This document shows positions 33,351-41,373 of a stretch of 64,000 bases of DNA, piece by piece (within the stretch, counting starts at the first letter, position 1; every line of letters begins with the position of its first letter). The DNA is from CBDDEI01 sp965226775 (GTDB lineage Bacteria; Chloroflexota; Dehalococcoidia; SHYD01): the NCBI GenBank assembly GCA_965226775.1, contig CBDDEI010000002.1, positions 1,984,001-2,048,000 on the forward strand, given 5' to 3'. The notes beneath the pieces are model-generated. The model searched no databases, had not been told where the DNA came from, and was given only the letters and a program-made list of their open reading frames with translations. The translations under genes were made by a program, and so were the position numbers.

Positions 33351-34332
33351 AGTCCTGCCCTTCCGAGGGCTGCGCTACAACCAGCAATTGCCAGGGGGAC
33401 TCAACGCGCAGCTTGCGCCACCCTTTGATGTCATTAGCCCCGTGCTCCAAGAGGATCTCTACCAGCGCAGCCCTCACAACGTCGTGCGGCTAGAGCTCGG
33501 CCTCACCAAACCGTCGGACACAGATGCCGATAACCGCTACACCAGGGCGCAGACCCAGCTCTACGAGTGGCTCCAGCAGGAGGTGCTGGTACAGGAAGCC
33601 ACACCCGCCTATTACGTGTGCCGCCACCAGTTCCGGCTGGACGGCGCTCAGCACGTCCGCTGGGAGCTGCTGGCCCAGATTCGCCTCGCCCGTTGGGAAG
33701 AAGGCGTTGTCCTGCCCCATGAACGTACGCTGCCTGAAGCCAAGACAGACCGGCTACATCTGCTGCGGGCCACTGAGACCAATATCAGCCCGGTGTTCTC
33801 CCTCTACAGGGACGCAGAGGGCGAGCTGTCCTCGCTATTGGAAAGCACCACCGCCGCCGCGCCAATCGCGCAGGTGGACGAGTGGCACGACGCCTCCTTC
33901 ACTATCTGGGGCATTACCGACCCCGCCATCCAGCGCAAGGTGCAAGACTTCTTTGCCGCAGGCCAGCTCTACATCGCCGACGGCCATCACCGCTACGAGA
34001 CTGCGCTGAACTACCGCGAAGAGCGCCGTAGCGCCTCTGGCGGCAATGAGCAGGCGGGCTACAACTATGTTTTTATGTCCCTAACCCGCCTAGAAGACCA
34101 GGGACTCACCGTGCTGCCCATCCACCGTCTGGTGCGTGCCCTGCCCAAGGAGCGGCTCGACCGCACGATCACCTCCCTGGCAGACGAGTGGGAGACGGAA
34201 CGGCTTCCCTTACAGGACGCGTCGCGCGACCTGCCCCACTGCCTTGAGCGGCTGCGCCCTGGGCGAGGACGGCCCTGCCTTTGCCATCTACGGCGCCACT
34301 CCAGGAGAAGCGCTGATCGTCCGCCCGCGTGA
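33343..34332 (+). CDS. DUF1015 family protein, N-terminal and central part (frameshifted)
   Basis: The protein starts MAEVLPFRGLRYNQQLPGGL and carries APPFDVISPVLQEDLYQRSP, VLPHERTLPEAKTDRLHLLR, and LYIADGHHRYETALNYREER, the signature of DUF1015 (a HTH/SpoU-related uncharacterised family often near 3-phosphoglycerate dehydrogenase genes). A frame break in the stretch around 34245-34258 moves the rest to another frame (ALGEDGPAFAIYGATPGEAL). The tail after about 34250 in this frame is spurious. Confidence 0.82.
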   Translation: MAEVLPFRGLRYNQQLPGGLNAQLAPPFDVISPVLQEDLYQRSPHNVVRLELGLTKPSDTDADNRYTRAQTQLYEWLQQEVLVQEATPAYYVCRHQFRLDGAQHVRWELLAQIRLARWEEGVVLPHERTLPEAKTDRLHLLRATETNISPVFSLYRDAEGELSSLLESTTAAAPIAQVDEWHDASFTIWGITDPAIQRKVQDFFAAGQLYIADGHHRYETALNYREERRSASGGNEQAGYNYVFMSLTRLEDQGLTVLPIHRLVRALPKERLDRTITSLADEWETERLPLQDASRDLPHCLERLRPGRGRPCLCHLRRHSRRSADRPPA

Positions 34333-34674
34333 CCGCGCCTCGCTATTGCGACGGCTTCCGGAGCAGCTGAGTGACCGCTTGCGAGACCTTGACCTCACAC
34401 TGCTCCATCAGATCATCATCCACGGCTACATGGGTATCGGCCAGGAGGCCCATGAGATAGAGGCAACGCTAAGCTTCACCCATGATGCGCACGAGGCTAT
34501 CGAAACGGTGCAGCAGGGGACCCGGCAGCTGGCTATCCTGGTGAACCCCACCGCGCGCCGCAGATAGTCGCCATCGCGGAGGCAGGTGAGACCATGCCCC
34601 AAAAGTCCACTTTCTTCTATCCGAAACTACCCACTGGGCTCCTCATGCGACCCGTTGAGAACGCCCTGGAATAA
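34136..34674 (+). CDS. DUF1015 family protein, C-terminal part (frameshifted)
   Basis: Homologous sequence begins near 34255 (ALGEDGPAFAIYGATPGEAL) and includes LTLLHQIIIHGYMGIGQEAH and RQLAILVNPTARR, where this frame stops at 34567. From CAG 34561 the original frame of the first part resumes with QIVAIAEAGETMPQKSTFFY and the usual PKLPTGLLMRPVENALE ending at TAA 34672-34674. Two opposite indels, about 300 bases apart, thus explain the gene. The full protein would be about 443 residues. Confidence 0.72.
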
Positions 34675-34692
34675 CCCGCCTCTCAAAAGGAC

Positions 34693-37600
34693 TTGGCACT
34701 TCCGCGGCACGCGGCCGATACACCACCCAGGTGGCGCTGGGGCGCACTAGCCGCCCTACTCTTGGGCGCGCTGGCTCTACGCCTCTACGGCATCGACTGG
34801 GACCAGGGTTACCACTACCACCCTGACGAGCGGTTTCTCCTCCTCTTCAAAGTTCCAGAGATCCAGTGGCCCATCGGCGACCTCTGGTCGTCACTTCTAG
34901 ACCCCGCTACCAGCAGCTGGAACCCTCGCTGGTTTGCGTACGGCAGCTTCCCCTTCTACCAGCTCTACTTTCTCAACCAGCTAGCCCCTGCGCTGCACCC
35001 GGACTATGTCCTAGACGACCTGCGCTTTCTGGGCCGCGGCCTCTCTGCGCTCTTCGATGTCGGCGCAATCTTCCTCACTTACTTGCTGGGTGCGCGGCTC
35101 TTCAGTTGGCGGACAGGACTGCTGGCCGCGGCCTTTGGAATGCTAGCGGTTATCCACATCCAGCTCAGCCACTTCGCCGCCTTCGACGTGCAGCTCGTCT
35201 TCTGGGTGCTCGTCGCGCTCTACGGCGCGGCGCGTGTCATTGAGCGGCCCGACCTCCCCGGCGTGCTCCTCACAGGCGTCGGCCTCGGCCTGGCCCTGGC
35301 CACCAAGACCTCCGTGCTTCCGCTGATCATCCCCATAGCGACCGCGTACCTGCTTTACGGATGCACTGAGCAGTCGGCGCAGCGGCTCCGGCTGAACATT
35401 GATCCAGCGCGCGTGCGGCGCGCACTCTGGGGGCTCGCAGGCACGGCTGGGGTCGCCGCCCTCCTCTTCGTCATCGCAATGCCCTACGCGCTCCTGGACT
35501 GGGCCACCTTCACCCGGGATGTGCTGGAGCAGTCTGAGATGGCGATGCGCATCCGGGACTACCCCTATACCCGCCAGTACGTGGACACCACGCCTTACCT
35601 CTACCATATCCAGCAGCTCATCTCCTGGGGGTTCGGCATACCTCTGGGCCTTCTCGCGTGGCTGGGGCTTGTCCTGGCTTGCCTCCGCGGCCTGCGCAAC
35701 CCTCACGCCGGCGACTTGCTCCTGCTGGCGTGGGTGCTCCCCTACTTCCTCTTTATTGGCGCAACGCCCGTCAAATATCTGCGCTACCTGCTGCCCATCA
35801 CACCTGTCTTGCTGCTCCTGGCGGCCCATGTCCTTGTGCTCTGGTGGGAGTCGTCACGCCCGCGGGAGCGCACATTATTGCCCGTCGCGCCTAGGCTCGG
35901 AACCCCTCGCTTCTACATCGCACTCGTGCTCCGTCGCATCTTCTCGCCCGCAGGAGTAACCGTCATCGTCCTAGCGACTACCGCGTGGTACGCCCTTGCT
36001 TTCACCAACATCTACCAGGAGGCGCATCCTGCCACCCGCCTCTCGGAGTGGGTGAATGAGCATGTGCCAAAGGGCAGCGTGCTCTTGAAGGAGCACTGGG
36101 AGGAGGGCGTTCCTCGACTAGAGCAATACCAGATCCAAGAGCTCCCCCTGTACGAGCCCGATGATGCCGCTAAGCTGGGCCAGCTTGTCCATCGGCTGGA
36201 GGGCTCCGACTACGTGGTCTTTTTCAGCAACCGCCTTTACGGTACTATCCCCCGCCTGCCGGAGCGCTATCCCCTCACCAGCCGCTACTACCGGCTGCTC
36301 TTCTCCGGCGACCTGGGGTACCGGCTGGTCCACACCAGCAATGCTGAGGTGAGCTTTCTGGGCGTGACTTGGCGCAACGATACCTTCACCCGCCCAGGCT
36401 TGCCACCACCGGAAGGCATCTCCTACCCGTCCCAGGGTCTGGTGCTGCACATGGGTTACGCCGACGAGAGCTTCACCGTCTATGACCACCCCATGACCCT
36501 TCTGTTCAAGAAGGAGCAGGCGTTGAGCGCTCCGGAGCTGACTGCGCTGCTGCAACCGGCATTGTTTACTGATACGCCCTCCGGCGTGAGGGAGGGCCCG
36601 CTGCTCACGCCACAGGATGCGCAGACGCAGCGGGCCGGCGGCACCTGGAGCCACATATTCCAGACAGACTCGCTTCCCAATCAGCATCCCTGGTTCACCT
36701 GGCTGCTAACCATAGAAGTCCTGGGGTTGTTGGCCTTCCCCCTGGCTTTCTGGCTCTTTCAGGCCTTCCCCGACCGCGGCTTCCTGCTGGCAAAGGGACT
36801 CGGCATCCTGGGGCTGGCTTACGGGTCGTGGCTGCTGGCCAGCCTGCAGTGGCTGCCCTTCACGCAGAGCACCATCGTGCTGGTGGGCATCCTCCTTGCG
36901 CTCATGAGCGTGCTGCTCTTGTTCAAGCAGCGCACCGTCATAGTGCGGCACATTAGGGAGCGCTGGCGGCTCTTGCTGGGTATGGAAGGGCTGTTCCTGC
37001 TGGCCTTCATCGTCTTCTATCAGATACGAATACTCAACCCCGACCTCTGGCATCCCTGGCTCGGCGGGGAAAAGCCCATGGACTTTGCCTACCTCAACGC
37101 GGTCATCCGCAGCACTATCATGCCTGCTTACGACCCGTGGTACAGCGGTGGCATGATCAACTACTACTACTTCGGCCAGGTGATTGTGGGTACGCTCATT
37201 AAGCTCACGGGCATCTTGCCGGAGATTGCCTACAACCTGGCTATCCCCACCCTCTTCGCGCTGACGGTGGGGCACGCTGCTAGCCTGGGCAGCGCGTTGC
37301 TGGCCGCCCAACGCGCGTCACTGCTCCGAGGTCGAGCGCTGCTTGCCGCAGGCGCGTCGGCAGCCGTAGCCGTCGCGGTGGTGGGCAACCTGGACGGCTT
37401 GGTGCAAGTCTTGGAGAACCTCCGCAACGCCAGCGATCTGGACTTCGTTAGCACCATTCCCGGGTTGGAGGGCGGCGTCAAGGCTGCTGCCGGCTTGTGG
37501 AACTTCCTCGGCGGCCATAGCGCCCCGGGGCAATTCGACTACTGGCGCAGCCGGAGCCTGGGCGGCATGGACCCGGGGTTCATTGATCCTGCGCTACAGG

Positions 37601-39174
37601 CCCCCAGTATCAGCATCACCGAGTTCCCTTTCTTCACCTTTCTCTTTGCCGACCTGCACGCCCACCTTATAGCGCTGCCCTTCACGGTGCTGGCAGCGGC
37701 CTTCGCTTTGCAGACCGCCATACGCAGCCAGGGCAGCCCGCTCCTGCGACGCCTCGCATTGCTCCTCACCTTTGGGCTGGTGCTGGGCGCGCTGCGCTGG
37801 ACCAACACCTGGGACTTCCCAACGTACCTTGCCTTGGGACTAACAGCCGTAGCAATCAGCCGGCTGGCGCAGTGGTCGTCCTTCTCTCTCGGCGCCGTCC
37901 TTATAGTCGTCTTCCAAGCGCTCTTCCTGGTTGGCTCCAGCCTCCTCCTGTTCCGCCCCTTTGAGTCCGCTTTTGAGGTCTTCTATAGCGGCGGCCTGCA
38001 GCCTAGCCCGGAGGCTACGCCATTGCTGCTCTATCTACGGATGTACGGCCTCTATCTCGCGGTGCTCGTTGGCTTCGTGGTGTATGAGATCGTCCATCGT
38101 TTCAACAACACTCCCCTTCTACGATTAGCGCGGCTTGCCCTTGCCCGTCCTGCCCATGCAGTGCGCGTGGTGAGCCTTGCCCTGCGGTTGGGCCTCCCGA
38201 CCGGCCGCGCCCGTTTCAGCGCGATTGCAGCAGTTCTGCTGATCGCAGCCTTAGTTGTGCTGGTAGGCGCAACTAGCACCGTCGGCTTCTTGCTGCTCTT
38301 GCTTGGCGCGCTGGCCCTCCTGGCTTGGCGGGAGAGCACCCGGCCTACCGAACGGGGCAGCGCGTACCTCTTCGCGCTGGCTTTGGCCGCCGGCGCAGCC
38401 TCCCTCAGCCTGGTAGTGGACGTGGTGAAGCTGGACATTCCCGGTGAAGTGCAGCGCATGAACAACGTGTTCAAGCTCTATTTCCAGGTGTGGACGCTCT
38501 ACGCCCTGAGCGCCGCGTACGCGCTCTGGTGGGTGCTGGGAGGGCTGCGCCGTAGCGCTCCCCCCGCGTCTAGCCGCTGGCCTGCTTTCTGGCGGCGGGC
38601 CTGGCTGACAGGCGTCGCCATCCTGGTGGCAAGCAGCCTGGTCTATCCGCTAATGGCAACACCGGTGCGGGTTGCCGACCGCTTTGCACCCACACCGCCT
38701 ACGAACAACGGCATGGAGTTCATGAGAAGCGCCGTCTACAACGATGAGCACGGTCCTATTGAGCTGCGGTGGGACTATCGCGCTATCCAATGGCTACGTG
38801 AACACGTTGAAGGCTCGCCGGTAATCCTGGAAGGGAACACGCCTATCTACCGCTGGGGATCACGCGTGTCTATCTACACCGGCCTGCCTACCATCCTGGG
38901 CTGGGACTGGCACCAGACGCAGCAACGCTGGGGTTATCCAGATGGGCTACACCAGCGCAAAGCGGACGTGACCACCCTCTACAGCACATCCGACATCGCG
39001 ACTACGCTGGCGCTTCTGCATCGCTATCAGGTGGAGTACGTTTACGTAGGAGAGCTGGAGCGCCTCTATTACCCGGTCAGCGGTATTGATAAATTCCATA
39101 CCATGACCAACCAGGGAATGTTGCAAGCTATCTACCAGAACTCCCAGGTCACCATCTACAGGGTGTCCAGCTAG
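34693..39174 (+). CDS. Giant polytopic membrane protein, PMT-like half fused to a YYY/DUF2298 half
   Basis: The protein has 1493 residues and more than 25 hydrophobic segments. The N-terminal half resembles GT39-type glycosyltransferases: WDQGYHYHPDERFLLLFKVP with the acidic HPDE loop after the first helix, then many helices and a soluble loop at about 440-640. The C-terminal half from about 670 has the Chlor_Arch_YYY signature: MINYYYFGQVIVGTLIKLTG near 820, EFPFFTFLFADLHAHLIALP near 977, and LRWTNTWDFPTYLALGL near 1036. The family is uncharacterised; a lipid-sugar-dependent membrane glycosyltransferase is a reasonable guess. The TTG start has AAAAGG very close upstream, so the true start is uncertain. 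Confidence 0.85.
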   Translation: MALPRHAADTPPRWRWGALAALLLGALALRLYGIDWDQGYHYHPDERFLLLFKVPEIQWPIGDLWSSLLDPATSSWNPRWFAYGSFPFYQLYFLNQLAPALHPDYVLDDLRFLGRGLSALFDVGAIFLTYLLGARLFSWRTGLLAAAFGMLAVIHIQLSHFAAFDVQLVFWVLVALYGAARVIERPDLPGVLLTGVGLGLALATKTSVLPLIIPIATAYLLYGCTEQSAQRLRLNIDPARVRRALWGLAGTAGVAALLFVIAMPYALLDWATFTRDVLEQSEMAMRIRDYPYTRQYVDTTPYLYHIQQLISWGFGIPLGLLAWLGLVLACLRGLRNPHAGDLLLLAWVLPYFLFIGATPVKYLRYLLPITPVLLLLAAHVLVLWWESSRPRERTLLPVAPRLGTPRFYIALVLRRIFSPAGVTVIVLATTAWYALAFTNIYQEAHPATRLSEWVNEHVPKGSVLLKEHWEEGVPRLEQYQIQELPLYEPDDAAKLGQLVHRLEGSDYVVFFSNRLYGTIPRLPERYPLTSRYYRLLFSGDLGYRLVHTSNAEVSFLGVTWRNDTFTRPGLPPPEGISYPSQGLVLHMGYADESFTVYDHPMTLLFKKEQALSAPELTALLQPALFTDTPSGVREGPLLTPQDAQTQRAGGTWSHIFQTDSLPNQHPWFTWLLTIEVLGLLAFPLAFWLFQAFPDRGFLLAKGLGILGLAYGSWLLASLQWLPFTQSTIVLVGILLALMSVLLLFKQRTVIVRHIRERWRLLLGMEGLFLLAFIVFYQIRILNPDLWHPWLGGEKPMDFAYLNAVIRSTIMPAYDPWYSGGMINYYYFGQVIVGTLIKLTGILPEIAYNLAIPTLFALTVGHAASLGSALLAAQRASLLRGRALLAAGASAAVAVAVVGNLDGLVQVLENLRNASDLDFVSTIPGLEGGVKAAAGLWNFLGGHSAPGQFDYWRSRSLGGMDPGFIDPALQAPSISITEFPFFTFLFADLHAHLIALPFTVLAAAFALQTAIRSQGSPLLRRLALLLTFGLVLGALRWTNTWDFPTYLALGLTAVAISRLAQWSSFSLGAVLIVVFQALFLVGSSLLLFRPFESAFEVFYSGGLQPSPEATPLLLYLRMYGLYLAVLVGFVVYEIVHRFNNTPLLRLARLALARPAHAVRVVSLALRLGLPTGRARFSAIAAVLLIAALVVLVGATSTVGFLLLLLGALALLAWRESTRPTERGSAYLFALALAAGAASLSLVVDVVKLDIPGEVQRMNNVFKLYFQVWTLYALSAAYALWWVLGGLRRSAPPASSRWPAFWRRAWLTGVAILVASSLVYPLMATPVRVADRFAPTPPTNNGMEFMRSAVYNDEHGPIELRWDYRAIQWLREHVEGSPVILEGNTPIYRWGSRVSIYTGLPTILGWDWHQTQQRWGYPDGLHQRKADVTTLYSTSDIATTLALLHRYQVEYVYVGELERLYYPVSGIDKFHTMTNQGMLQAIYQNSQVTIYRVSS

Positions 39175-39192
39175 CCTGGCGCTAGACAACAC

Positions 39193-39227
39193 AAAAGGGG
39201 GAGAGCGTTTGCTCTCCCCCTTTTTCT
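39193..39227. terminator. Bidirectional terminator between the YYY gene and ftsH
   Basis: A perfect 14-base-pair stem (AAAAGGGGGAGAGC with GCTCTCCCCCTTTT) and a GTTT loop, with A and T runs on the two sides, placed between two convergent genes. Confidence 0.92.
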
Positions 39228-39241
39228 ACGATCAGGATTAG

Positions 39242-41116
39242 TTAGGTTGCGGCCAGTGGGGTCAGCACGACTGCCGCTTTCTCTGTTCCTTCAGAAGTTG
39301 CGGTAGAATTGCCATCAAGAAGTTTGGTAAGCTCCTCACCTTCGATGGTCTCTTTCTCGATCACCGCACGGGCAATGTTGTCCAGCCGGCTGCGATACAT
39401 AGTGAGGATGCGCTCCGCAGTGTCCGCGGCCTCTTGAACCAGTTGGTGCACCTCTTCGTCTATATCCTCAGCAATCCGCTCACTATAGTTGCGCTGCTCC
39501 GAGATCTCCCTGCCCAGGAATATCATCTCTTCTTTACGCCCAAAGGTGCGGGGCCCCAGCTTCTCGCTCATGCCGTACTCGGTGATCATCCGTCGGGCGA
39601 TATTTGTAGCCCGCTCGATGTCGTTGCCCGGGCCCGTGGTGGACTCGCCGAAGACAAGCCGCTCGGTCATGAGACCGCCCATCAAACTGGACAGCATGTC
39701 TTTGAACTGCGACTTAGTCCAGGTGTAACGGTCTTCCTCGGGCAGATAGCGGGTATAGCCGCCCATCGTACCTCGGGCGACGATGCTTATCTTGTGCACC
39801 TTGTCCTGATGCGGCAACACATGCCCCACCAGTGCGTGGCCGGATTCATGATAAGCCGTAATCTCTTTCTCGCGTTGGCTGATAATGCGGCTCTTGCGCT
39901 CCGGCCCTGCAACGACTCGGTCAATAGCCTCTTCCAGCTCGTCAAGGTCAATATCCGTCTTGTTGCGCCGGGCGGCAAGGATGGCGGCCTCGTTCACCAA
40001 ATTCTCAAGGTCAGCGCCAGTGAAGCCGGGCGTCTGCTTCGCAAGGACTTCCAGCGCCACGCCGGCAGCCAGGGGTTTGCCCTTGGCGTGCACTTCCAGG
40101 ATCTGCTTGCGGCCGGCGATATCCGGGCGGTCGAGCACCACCTGCCGGTCGAAGCGGCCAGGACGCAGCAGCGCCGGATCCAGCACATCGGGACGGTTGG
40201 TGGCCGCTATTACGATGACATTCGTGCTGGTGTCGAAGCCGTCCATCTCCACTAGGATCTGGTTCAGCGTCTGCTCCCGCTCATCATGACTGCCGCCGAG
40301 TCCCGAGCCCCGCTGCCGTCCAACGGCATCGATTTCATCCACAAACACAATGCAGGGCGAGTTCCGCTTAGCCTGGTCAAAGAGGTCACGGACACGGGAA
40401 GCGCCCACTCCAACAAACATCTCCACAAACTCGCTACCACTTATCGAAAAGAAGGGAACGCCCGCCTCGCCGGCCACGGCACGGCTGATGAGCGTCTTGC
40501 CGGTGCCCGGAGGGCCAACCAGCAGCACGCCGCTAGGGATGCGCGCGCCCAAAGCGGAGAATTTCTCCGGGTACTTCAGGAACTCCACTACCTCTTGCAA
40601 CTCTTGCTTGGCTTCCTCAACGCCAGCCACGTCGGAGAAAGTGACTGTGGGACGTTTGCCAGTGAACATCCTGGCGCGGCTCTTACCGAAGCTCAGAGCT
40701 TGGTTGTTGCTCCCTTGAGCCTGGCGCATCATAAAGACGAGCAGGCCACCTATGATAATCAGAGGGACAAAGTTAAGCAGCAGGCCCAACACGTTACTCA
40801 TCTGGCTTGGCTCACTCACCACAACAGGGATATTGGTCGCGGCCAAGTCAACGCCGCCCTTTTGCAGCACGTCCAAGATGCTCGCGCTGGGCTCTTTACG
40901 AGAGCGCACGCGCTCTCCATTACTCAACTGCACCATCAATATGTCGCCCTGCACCTCAATGCGCTGGATATCACCACTTCGGGCCATGCTGATGACCTCT
41001 GTGATGTCCAGGTCCCGGCTCTGTTGCGAGGGCGGGAAGAGGGTAAAGAAGATCGCTGCAACTGCAACTAGGAGGAGCAGCGGTATGAAGCTATTGCGTA
41101 ACCAGCGAGTATCCAC
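39242..41116 (-). CDS. ftsH: ATP-dependent zinc metalloprotease FtsH
   Basis: This 624-residue membrane AAA protease has two transmembrane segments (about 9-27 and 110-130) flanking a short periplasmic domain. The Walker A is GVLLVGPPGTGKTLISRAVA, Walker B FVDEIDAVGRQRG, and the second region of homology ATNRPDVLDPALLRPGRFDR. The zinc site is TAYHESGHALVGHVLP, and the third ligand region is in RATNIARRMITEYGMSEKLG. It degrades unstable membrane and soluble proteins. It stands alone on the minus strand between two giant membrane protein genes. Confidence 0.96.
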   Translation of the reverse strand: MDTRWLRNSFIPLLLLVAVAAIFFTLFPPSQQSRDLDITEVISMARSGDIQRIEVQGDILMVQLSNGERVRSRKEPSASILDVLQKGGVDLAATNIPVVVSEPSQMSNVLGLLLNFVPLIIIGGLLVFMMRQAQGSNNQALSFGKSRARMFTGKRPTVTFSDVAGVEEAKQELQEVVEFLKYPEKFSALGARIPSGVLLVGPPGTGKTLISRAVAGEAGVPFFSISGSEFVEMFVGVGASRVRDLFDQAKRNSPCIVFVDEIDAVGRQRGSGLGGSHDEREQTLNQILVEMDGFDTSTNVIVIAATNRPDVLDPALLRPGRFDRQVVLDRPDIAGRKQILEVHAKGKPLAAGVALEVLAKQTPGFTGADLENLVNEAAILAARRNKTDIDLDELEEAIDRVVAGPERKSRIISQREKEITAYHESGHALVGHVLPHQDKVHKISIVARGTMGGYTRYLPEEDRYTWTKSQFKDMLSSLMGGLMTERLVFGESTTGPGNDIERATNIARRMITEYGMSEKLGPRTFGRKEEMIFLGREISEQRNYSERIAEDIDEEVHQLVQEAADTAERILTMYRSRLDNIARAVIEKETIEGEELTKLLDGNSTATSEGTEKAAVVLTPLAAT

Positions 41117-41184
41117 GGTGTTTTTTTAGAACCTTCTAGCAAGAATGCTACTCAGTTTACTAGCCAATATTCTACGCTGCATTT

Positions 41185-41190
41185 AGTATA
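41185..41190 (-). promoter_or_regulatory. Candidate extended -10 promoter for ftsH
   Basis: On the minus strand, TGGTATACT gives an extended -10 (TGN then TATACT) about 70 bases before the ftsH start. No good -35 is visible. The rest of 41117-41373 holds no gene that I can support. Confidence 0.35.
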
Positions 41191-41373
41191 CCAAAAACTC
41201 TTCCTTAATAACCGCTTATTGAGCGCGACAGGCGTGAATCACTTATCTGCTCCTGATACACACGCTGTGCTCTTGCGTTCCCATAAGCAGGACGCTACAG
41301 TGAGGCAGCGTTTCAAGCGGTATCTCTCCAGTACTATTCACACTAATCCACTCGACGTTACACCGGCTTCTCT

